Position numbers and translations under genes: made by a program. The notes under the pieces are model-generated. The model saw only the letters and a list, made by a program, of their open reading frames with translations, was not told the DNA's origin and searched no databases. From Clostridiales bacterium (GTDB taxonomy: Bacteria > Bacillota > Dehalobacteriia > UBA4068): a DNA stretch of 5,277 bases. Within the stretch, counting starts at the first letter, position 1; every line of letters begins with the position of its first letter. The DNA lies in the NCBI GenBank assembly GCA_009783495.1, contig WRDJ01000077.1:1-5277 (forward strand), given 5' to 3'. This document shows positions 1-5,277 of this stretch, in pieces.

Positions 1-578
1 ATTTCATCCTGACCGGGAGCGCACTCGTGATGCCAGGCCTCCACCTCGAAGCCCATATCCTCTAAAGTCAGCACCATGTCGCGGCGGGCGTTTTCCCCCA
101 GATCAACCGGGGGCAGGGAGAAATAGCCGGCGTCGTCATGGGTCTGCAAGGTGGGTTTACCGGAGCCGTCGGTGTGGAAGAGGAAGAACTCCGCTTCCGG
201 GCCGACGTTCATGGCATAGCCCATCTCGGCGGCCTCCAGCAGCGCCTTGCGCAGGATATAGCGGGGGTCGCCCGCGAAAGGCTGCCCGTTGGTGTCATAA
301 ATGTCGCAGATGAGGCGGCCGATGGCCGCATCCTCGCTCCAAGGCAGGATCAGCCAGGTCGAGCAATCCGGCCGCAGATACATATCGCTTTCCTCGATGC
401 GCACAAAGCCGTCTATGGAGGAACCGTCGAACATCAACTCGTTATCCAGGGCTTTTTCCAGCTGGCTCACGGAAATGGCCACGTTTTTCATGATGCCGAA
501 AATGTCGGAAAACTGCAGGCGCACCAAACGCACCTTGTTTTCCTTGGCCGAGCGCAGAATATCCTCTTTGCTAAACAT
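1..578 (-). CDS. glnA: Glutamine synthetase type I (alpha type), N-terminal part, truncated by window edge
   Basis: Cytosolic enzyme that makes glutamine from glutamate, ammonium and ATP; the central step of ammonium assimilation. The visible 192 codons cover the beta-grasp N-terminal domain and the start of the catalytic domain. Seen: [10 protein letters not shown] at residues 19-28, [20 protein letters not shown] at 49-68 (the latch/DGSS region that completes the neighbouring subunit's active site), GPEAEFFLF at 126-134 and [10 protein letters not shown] at 183-192; E130 and E185 sit where metal-binding glutamates are expected. R60 aligns with Arg62 of Bacillus subtilis GlnA, a residue tied to glutamine feedback in the alpha subtype (family knowledge). 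Start chosen at ATG 576-578, with GGAG 10 bases upstream; an in-frame ATG at 582-584 would add two residues but lies only 4 bases from the GGAG. The gene has its own promoter and lies beyond the eno terminator, so it is probably a separate unit. No clear GlnR box was seen. The remaining C-terminal part, more than half of a ~440-residue protein, lies outside the window. Confidence 0.96.
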   Translation of the reverse strand, partial: MFSKEDILRSAKENKVRLVRLQFSDIFGIMKNVAISVSQLEKALDNELMFDGSSIDGFVRIEESDMYLRPDCSTWLILPWSEDAAIGRLICDIYDTNGQPFAGDPRYILRKALLEAAEMGYAMNVGPEAEFFLFHTDGSGKPTLQTHDDAGYFSLPPVDLGENARRDMVLTLEDMGFEVEAWHHECAPGQDE

Positions 579-588
579 AATCATCACA

Positions 589-592
589 CTCC
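589..592 (-). promoter_or_regulatory. glnA ribosome binding site
   Basis: The minus strand reads GGAG here. It is 10 bases from the ATG at 578 and 4 bases from the in-frame ATG at 584. The longer spacing is closer to normal once the missing fifth base of GGAGG is allowed for, so 578 is preferred, but the site does not fully decide between the two. Confidence 0.6.
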
Positions 593-610
593 GTTTTTAT
601 TCGTCCCGCA

Positions 611-639
611 ATTTTAAGTTTACCTTTTTTATCCGGCAA
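611..639 (-). promoter_or_regulatory. Predicted sigma-A/sigma-70 promoter of glnA
   Basis: On the minus strand TTGCCG (634-639) and TAAAAT (611-616) are separated by exactly 17 bases; they match the -35 and -10 consensus at 4 of 6 and 5 of 6 positions. A second pair shifted by six bases, TTGCTT (640-645) and TAAACT (617-622), also has a 17-base spacer but scores lower. Initiation would fall near 604, giving an untranslated leader of about 25 bases. The promoter lies between the eno terminator and glnA, as expected for an independent unit. Predicted by inspection only. Confidence 0.6.
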
Positions 640-668
640 AAGCAAGGGGGTTTACTGAAAAGCGGCAT

Positions 669-712
669 AAAAAAGCGGCCACCCGGGAGGGAACCCCGAA
701 CCGCCGCTTTTT
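669..712 (-). terminator. Intrinsic terminator ending the pgk-tpiA-gpmI-eno unit
   Basis: On the minus strand a perfect 10-bp stem, AAAAAGCGGC (703-712) with GCCGCTTTTT (670-679), is followed by a run of six T. An inner CGGG/CCCG pairing can extend the hairpin inside the 23-base loop. Because the stem starts with five A, the same structure ends in a T-run on the plus strand too, so it could terminate in both directions, although no plus-strand gene is seen. It lies about 90 bases after the eno stop and about 30 bases before the glnA promoter. Confidence 0.9.
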
Positions 713-760
713 ATTTTCGATTCAGTTATACGTCGCATATGCCGCCGGCACAAACCAGCA

Positions 761-791
761 GCCAACATTGACGAGCAGACGCAATCCCGGC
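761..791 (-). repeat. Folded intergenic repeat, copy C (diverged), after eno
   Basis: Twelve bases beyond the eno stop, the minus strand carries GCGTCTGC (775-782), the core shared with copies at 3947-3995 and 4816-4859, and further on GGCTGCT, shared with the copy after tpiA. The arms 782-791 and 761-770 pair in the minus-strand RNA with seven Watson-Crick pairs, two G-U wobbles and one G-G mismatch around an 11-base loop holding most of the core. It is not a terminator: its T-run lies before the hairpin, not after it. The relationship to the other two copies is weaker than theirs to each other. Confidence 0.45.
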
Positions 792-802
792 AAAAAAACT
801 GT

Positions 803-2131
<1,329 letters not shown>

Positions 2132-3721
2132 TCAAGAAAAATCCAAGGACAACTGGTCATATTGCTGCAACCCCTTGACGATCAAAGTATGGCCGGTCAT
2201 TTCCGCCGGCTGCTTAAGGTTGAGCAGGTGCAAAACGGTGGGCGCGATATCCTGCAAATCGCCGTCCTCGCGCAAAAGGGAGCCCTTATAGGCGTCGTTG
2301 AGCAAAATGAAGGGCACCCGCCCGGTGGTATGTTTGGTGACGGGCTTGCCGTTTTCATCGCGCATACGCTCGACATTGCCGTGATCCGCCGTGATCAAGA
2401 GCTGGCCGCCCGCCTGACGCAGCGCCTCTTCTATCTGCCCCAGGCAGGCATCCACGGCCTCCAGGGCCTGCGCCGTGGCCTCAAGGTTGCCGGTATGCCC
2501 CAGCATGTCCGGGTTGGCGAAATTGAGAATGATCACGTCATAAATGCCGCTCTCGATGCGGTCTATGACGGTTCTGGTGAGCAGGGAGGCGCTCATCTCC
2601 GGCTTCAGGTCATAGGTGGTGACGTTGGGCGAGGGGATCATCACCCGGTCTTCACCAGCCTCCATGCGTTCCACCCCGCCGTTGAAAAAGAAGGTGACGT
2701 GAGCGTATTTCTCCGTTTCCGCGATGCGCAGCTGGCGCTTGCCGTTTTGCGAGAGCACCTTGCCCAAAGTATTGGCCGGCGGGGCCGGGGGAAAGGCCAC
2801 TCGCGCCTTCAGGGAATCGTCATAGCTGGTCATGCCGGTGAAGTGCAGGCCGGGCAGCACCCTGGCGCGCTCGAAAAAGGCGAAATCGGCGTCACAGAAA
2901 GCATGGCTCAGCTGCCGCGCCCGGTCGGAACGATAGTTGAAAAAGATGACGCTGTCATGGTTTTCTATGCGGCCGGGCCAAAGTTCGCCGCCGCCGCTGT
3001 TGATCAAACAAGGCTTAATGAATTCGTCGTTCATGCCCGCCGCATAGGAGGCGCGCACCGCTTCTTCGGCGCCGGCATAGCAGGGCACGTCGCCCGTCAC
3101 CAGGGCATTATAGGCCTTGGCCGTCCTGTCCCAGCGTTTGTCCCGGTCCATGCCGTAAAAACGGCCGCCCACGCTGGCAATCTCCCCCAAGCCGAGGGAA
3201 GCGATAGCCTCTTCCAGCTGCGCGATATATTCGAGCGCCGAGCGCGGCGGCGTATCCCGCCCGTCGGTGAAGCAATGAATAAAAACCTTTTCCAGCTCAT
3301 GCAGCTTGGCCAGACGCAGCAGGGCGAAAAGGTGACTGATGTGGCTGTGAATGCCGCCGTCGGAGAGCAGGCCGAAAAGGTGCAGCTTGCCGTTTCTTTG
3401 TTTGGCTTTGTTGAGGGCGAGGACAAATTCCGGGTTGCGGAAAAAGATGCCGTCGTCAATGGCGCGGCTGATGCGCGTCATGTCCTGATAGACGACGCGT
3501 CCGGCCCCGATATTCATATGCCCGACCTCGCTGTCACCCATCTGCCCTTCGGGCAGGCCCACCATGTTCCCGGAGCAGCCCAGCGTGGTGCGGGGATATT
3601 CCTGCCAGGCGCGGTCGAAGTTGGGCGTGCGCGCCAAGGCGAGCGCGTCCCCCGGCAAGCCGGTTTTCAGGCCCCAGCCATCCAGAATCATTAAGAGCAG
3701 CGGCTTACCTGCTTTGGCCAT
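2132..3721 (-). CDS. gpmI: 2,3-bisphosphoglycerate-independent phosphoglycerate mutase
   Basis: Interconverts 3- and 2-phosphoglycerate through a phosphoserine enzyme; Mn-dependent, cytosolic, alkaline phosphatase superfamily. The 529 residues are slightly longer than the usual ~510, mainly through a C-terminal tail of about 15 residues after GHTLI. Seen: LLLMILDGWG at 8-17 (metal ligand D14), GDSEVGHMNIGAGR at 62-75 (catalytic S64), SDGGIHSH at 120-127, FTDGRDTPP at 151-159, GRFYGMDRDKRW at 186-197, NYRSDRARQ at 262-270 (substrate arginines), EKYAHVTFFFNGG at 337-349 (K338), NPDMLGHTG at 403-411 (D405, H409), TADHGN at 444-449 (D446, H447) and HTTGRVPFI at 464-472 (H464). All expected metal and catalytic residues are there; G467 replaces the usual Asn after HTT. 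Start at 3721 chosen because GGAGG lies five bases upstream and the MAKAGKPLLL start fits the family; the frame opens at 3742. It carries no TTA, CTA or TCA codon across 2132-3691. It is separated from tpiA by a 277-base structured spacer. Confidence 0.98.
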   Translation of the reverse strand: MAKAGKPLLLMILDGWGLKTGLPGDALALARTPNFDRAWQEYPRTTLGCSGNMVGLPEGQMGDSEVGHMNIGAGRVVYQDMTRISRAIDDGIFFRNPEFVLALNKAKQRNGKLHLFGLLSDGGIHSHISHLFALLRLAKLHELEKVFIHCFTDGRDTPPRSALEYIAQLEEAIASLGLGEIASVGGRFYGMDRDKRWDRTAKAYNALVTGDVPCYAGAEEAVRASYAAGMNDEFIKPCLINSGGGELWPGRIENHDSVIFFNYRSDRARQLSHAFCDADFAFFERARVLPGLHFTGMTSYDDSLKARVAFPPAPPANTLGKVLSQNGKRQLRIAETEKYAHVTFFFNGGVERMEAGEDRVMIPSPNVTTYDLKPEMSASLLTRTVIDRIESGIYDVIILNFANPDMLGHTGNLEATAQALEAVDACLGQIEEALRQAGGQLLITADHGNVERMRDENGKPVTKHTTGRVPFILLNDAYKGSLLREDGDLQDIAPTVLHLLNLKQPAEMTGHTLIVKGLQQYDQLSLDFS

Positions 3722-3726
3722 GTTTT

Positions 3727-3731
3727 CCTCC
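3727..3731 (-). promoter_or_regulatory. gpmI ribosome binding site
   Basis: GGAGG on the minus strand, five bases before the ATG at 3719-3721. It selects this start over the in-frame ATG at 3742, which has no comparable site. Confidence 0.88.
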
Positions 3732-3823
3732 GAATCAAACAAAGTGGGTGTTCAGGAAGCGAAAATAAAACATTTCAACTTCCCGCCCTCGAAGCCCTTT
3801 CCCGGGTAGGGGGAACTTATTTC

Positions 3824-3864
3824 TTCATCCGGGGTTGCCGCCACAGGCGGCAACCCCGGATGAA
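3824..3864. repeat. Perfect 19-bp inverted repeat with 3-base loop
   Basis: TTCATCCGGGGTTGCCGCC at 3824-3842 is exactly complementary to 3846-3864, leaving a loop of three bases (ACA on plus, TGT on minus). Pairing stops at the C-C mismatch 3823/3865. Neither strand has a T-run after the stem, so it is not a standard intrinsic terminator. It lies within the tpiA-gpmI spacer, 103 bases before the gpmI start. In mRNA it would be a very stable hairpin; possible roles are a processing or 3'-end-protecting element, partial attenuation, or a mobile-repeat remnant. Its function cannot be read from the sequence. Confidence 0.9.
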
Positions 3865-3946
3865 CGGGAGCATTTGGAACCGGAAAAAGCGATTGTTGGC
3901 ATAAGGCGGTTTGGCGGCGTCCCCGAAATAAACAAGGAGCTATAAG

Positions 3947-3995
3947 CAGCAAGCAGCCCACGAAGCCGCAGACGCGGCGCTGGGATGCGAAGCTG
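3947..3995 (-). repeat. Folded intergenic repeat, copy A, after tpiA
   Basis: Begins four bases beyond the tpiA stop. Stems by plus-strand position: 3947-3950 with 3992-3995, 3953-3954 with 3987-3988, 3957-3960 with 3981-3984, and 3965-3969 with 3974-3978 around a four-base loop (GTCT on the minus strand). Small internal loops separate the stems. The minus-strand segments GCATCC, GCGTCTGCGGC and GCTTGC appear in the same order in the copy at 4816-4859. No T-run follows, so it is not a simple terminator. Confidence 0.7.
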
Positions 3996-3998
3996 ATT

Positions 3999-4745
3999 TT
4001 AGCGGCATTGGCGGTAATTGACGATGCGGGCAAAACTTTGCGCCTGCAAACTTGCTCCCCCTACCAAAACGCCGTCAATATCCGGGCAGCCCATGATCTC
4101 GCCGATATTTTGCGGGGTGACGCTGCCGCCGTAGAGGACGCGCGTCTCTGCCGCCAGCAAGGGCCAAAGCCCGGCCAGCTCCTGGCGGATGAAAGAGCAG
4201 GCTTCCTGCGCGTCGCTGCCGGAAGCCGTGACGCCGGTGCCGATGGCCCAGACCGGCTCATAGGCCACGACAATCTGCGGCCCGGCCGGCAAACCGGTCA
4301 AGGCGGCCTTGGCCTGCGCGGCCAGAACCGTCAGGGTCTCGCCCTTTTGTCTTTGCTCCAGGGTCTCGCCCAGGCAAACGACGGGGCCCAGCCCGGCTTG
4401 CAGGGCGGCGCGGGCCTTGGCTGCCACCGTTCCGTCTGTTTCGTGAAAATGCCGCCGCCGTTCCGAATGCCCGCACAGGCAATATGAGACGCCGATGTCG
4501 GCGGCCTGCCGCGCCGAAATTTCGCCGGTATAAGGGCCTTCTTCCAACCAATGGATGTTCTGCAAGCCGATTTTCACTCCGGGGCCACAAACACGCAGGG
4601 CTTCCGCGGCCAAAATGGCGGGCGGAAAGATCACCGTCTCGCTCTCCGTTTGCGCGAGCAGCTCCCGCAGTTCGGCGAAAAAGCGCCGGGTTTCCCCGAC
4701 ATTTTTATACATCTTCCAGTTGGCGGCGAAAAAATTTTTCCTCAA
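3999..4745 (-). CDS. tpiA: Triosephosphate isomerase, TTG start
   Basis: Cytosolic TIM-barrel dimer interconverting dihydroxyacetone phosphate and glyceraldehyde 3-phosphate. The 248 residues from the chosen start match the family length. Seen: FFAANWKMYKN at 5-15 (N9 and K11 contact substrate), GLQNIHWLEEGPYTGEIS at 60-77, CGHSERRRHFHETD at 91-104 (electrophile H93), AYEPVWAIGTG at 161-171 (catalytic base E163 and mobile loop 6) and YGGSVTPQN near the C-terminus (phosphate-binding loop). HFHETD departs from the common YFGETD, but the catalytic residues are intact. There is no usable ATG: the first in-frame one is M12, inside the active-site motif. TTG at 4743-4745 lies seven bases after GGGGAGG and gives the normal N-terminus; another TTG at 4793 would add 16 residues with no ribosome binding site. 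It lies 177 bases after pgk and 277 before gpmI, and both spacers carry the folded repeat. Confidence 0.97.
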   Translation of the reverse strand: MRKNFFAANWKMYKNVGETRRFFAELRELLAQTESETVIFPPAILAAEALRVCGPGVKIGLQNIHWLEEGPYTGEISARQAADIGVSYCLCGHSERRRHFHETDGTVAAKARAALQAGLGPVVCLGETLEQRQKGETLTVLAAQAKAALTGLPAGPQIVVAYEPVWAIGTGVTASGSDAQEACSFIRQELAGLWPLLAAETRVLYGGSVTPQNIGEIMGCPDIDGVLVGGASLQAQSFARIVNYRQCR

Positions 4746-4752
4746 GGCAAGA

Positions 4753-4757
4753 CCTCC
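4753..4757 (-). promoter_or_regulatory. tpiA ribosome binding site deciding a TTG start
   Basis: GGAGG (within GGGGAGGT) on the minus strand, seven bases before TTG at 4743-4745. Its strength and spacing support initiation at this non-ATG codon. Confidence 0.88.
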
Positions 4758-4813
4758 CCGGTTTGTGTTTTGGGAAAACGGCAGGTTAGTCAATCGCTAA
4801 CGCGGAGGTAAGA

Positions 4814-4910
4814 GAGGCAAGCAACCTGGGCCGCAGACGCAACACCAGGATGCGCTGCCTACGCCGGGGTTCCCGAAAGACTCTTTTTGTCTTTTGGGGT
4901 GGCTTGCCTC
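4814..4910. repeat. Inverted-repeat-bounded intergenic element (~97 bases), possibly MITE- or REP-like
   Basis: GAGGCAAGCAACC (4814-4826) and GGTGGCTTGCCTC (4898-4910) are complementary at 12 of 13 positions and enclose two inner hairpins. One is the folded repeat copy B. The other pairs 4890-4895 with 4877-4882 on the minus strand (AAAGAC with GTCTTT, seven-base loop). No transposase or clear target-site duplication is visible. It fills most of the pgk-tpiA spacer, starting 12 bases after the pgk stop. It could be a small non-autonomous repeat or a structured spacer in the operon mRNA. Confidence 0.55.
4816..4859 (-). repeat. Folded intergenic repeat, copy B, between pgk and tpiA
   Basis: Stems by plus-strand position: 4816-4819 with 4856-4859, 4821-4822 with 4852-4853, 4825-4829 with 4845-4849, and 4830-4834 with 4839-4843 around a GTCT loop (minus strand). 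The innermost stem needs two G-U wobbles that form only in minus-strand RNA. Order of elements and loop match the copy after tpiA. It sits inside a larger inverted repeat at 4814-4910, whose arms compete with this copy's outer stem. Confidence 0.7.
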
Positions 4911-4922
4911 CGCTTTATAAAT

Positions 4923-5277
4923 CTATTTATCCAATAGCGCCGCTATTCCCGGCAATATTTTACCCCCCAAAAACTCCAAAGATGCGCCCCCGCCAGTGGA
5001 AATGTGGTCAATTTGTTCTTCCAGCCCGCTTCGGGTGACCGCGGCCACCGAATCTCCGCCGCCGATCAAGGTGAAGCCGCGGCTTTTGGCCATGGCCCTC
5101 ATGATTTTTAAGGTGCCTTTGGCGAAGCTTTCCATCTCGAAAACGCCCAGCGGCCCGTTCCAGAAAACCGTGGCGGCCCCGTCAATGACTTCTTCCCAGG
5201 CGGCGGCGGTTTTGGGGCCGATATCCAAGGCGCGCCAACCGGCCGGCAGATTGCCGAGGGAGGCGATCACGGTGTCG
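4923..5277 (-). CDS. pgk: Phosphoglycerate kinase, C-terminal part, truncated by window edge
   Basis: Cytosolic kinase that transfers phosphate from 1,3-bisphosphoglycerate to ADP, the first ATP-making step of glycolysis. The 117 visible residues are the end of the C-terminal, nucleotide-binding domain. Seen in order from the window edge: LDIGPKT, VFWNGPLGVFEMESFAKGT (its glutamate contacts the nucleotide ribose in known structures), LIGGGDSVAAV and DHISTGGGASLEFLGGK, then LPGIAALLDK and a TAG stop. The frame is open to the edge; a GTG at 5268-5270 is internal, not a start, because the frame continues upstream and the family N-terminal domain must precede it. About 280 residues lie outside the window. 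It is the first visible gene of the pgk-tpiA-gpmI-eno unit, and gapA is the expected upstream neighbour (inference). Confidence 0.97.
   Translation of the reverse strand, partial: DTVIASLGNLPAGWRALDIGPKTAAAWEEVIDGAATVFWNGPLGVFEMESFAKGTLKIMRAMAKSRGFTLIGGGDSVAAVTRSGLEEQIDHISTGGGASLEFLGGKILPGIAALLDK

Noticed and set aside
735..750. Short palindromes GCATATGC and TGCCGCCGGCA after eno as a possible operator
   Set aside because: They are short, overlapping and of a kind expected by chance in GC-rich sequence. They lie upstream of the terminator and not at the glnA promoter.
138..771. Two plus-strand open frames overlapping the glnA region
   Set aside because: They are antisense to a clear glutamine synthetase frame and run through its promoter and the eno terminator.
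3722..3823. Possible internal promoter before gpmI (TTGAAA and A/T-rich TATTTT)
   Set aside because: The two hexamers overlap too closely to act as a -35/-10 pair, and neither has a partner at proper spacing.
3752..4033. A 93-codon minus-strand open frame across the tpiA-gpmI spacer and the end of tpiA
   Set aside because: It starts inside tpiA, is made largely of the folded repeat and the 19-bp hairpin, and has no recognisable domain. The translation is best explained by repeat sequence.
4764..4793. TTGACT (minus strand) upstream of tpiA as a possible -35 box
   Set aside because: No acceptable -10 hexamer lies 16-18 bases downstream, so an internal tpiA promoter is not supported.
4850..5038. 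A 62-codon plus-strand open frame across the pgk-tpiA spacer and pgk end
   Set aside because: It is antisense to pgk at one end and covers the inverted-repeat element at the other. No family is recognised.

Overview
The window is a stretch of bacterial chromosome, visibly GC-rich, with every recognisable gene on the minus strand. Reading in the direction of transcription (from high to low coordinates) it holds the 3' end of pgk, then complete tpiA, gpmI and eno, a strong intrinsic terminator, a promoter, and the 5' part of glnA, which runs off the window. The order pgk-tpiA-gpmI-eno with a cofactor-independent phosphoglycerate mutase, followed by an alpha-type (Bacillus/Clostridium-like) glutamine synthetase I, points to Bacillota (Firmicutes). 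The high GC would suit a Clostridia or Negativicutes member, but the sequence does not settle the class.

Layout. 4923-5277: C-terminal domain of phosphoglycerate kinase. 4746-4922: spacer with a folded, inverted-repeat-bounded element and the tpiA ribosome binding site. 3999-4745: triosephosphate isomerase with a TTG start. 3722-3998: 277-base spacer holding a second copy of the folded element and a separate, perfect 19-bp hairpin. 2132-3721: phosphoglycerate mutase. 803-2089: enolase, 42 bases behind gpmI. 579-802: a third, diverged copy of the folded element, the operon terminator and the glnA promoter. 1-578: N-terminal part of glutamine synthetase.

The four glycolytic genes form the lower-glycolysis (triose) module. 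TpiA interconverts the two triose phosphates. Pgk makes ATP while converting 1,3-bisphosphoglycerate to 3-phosphoglycerate, GpmI moves the phosphate to C2, and Eno forms phosphoenolpyruvate. A gapA gene is expected just upstream of pgk, outside the window. GlnA is a separate transcription unit for ammonium assimilation.

The coding content is ordinary housekeeping and no new protein system is visible. The most interesting signal is in the spacers. A short element centred on GCGTCTGC (minus strand) follows pgk, tpiA and eno, always in the same orientation. All three copies can fold, and several differences between copies preserve pairing, some through G-U wobbles that work only in the transcribed strand.
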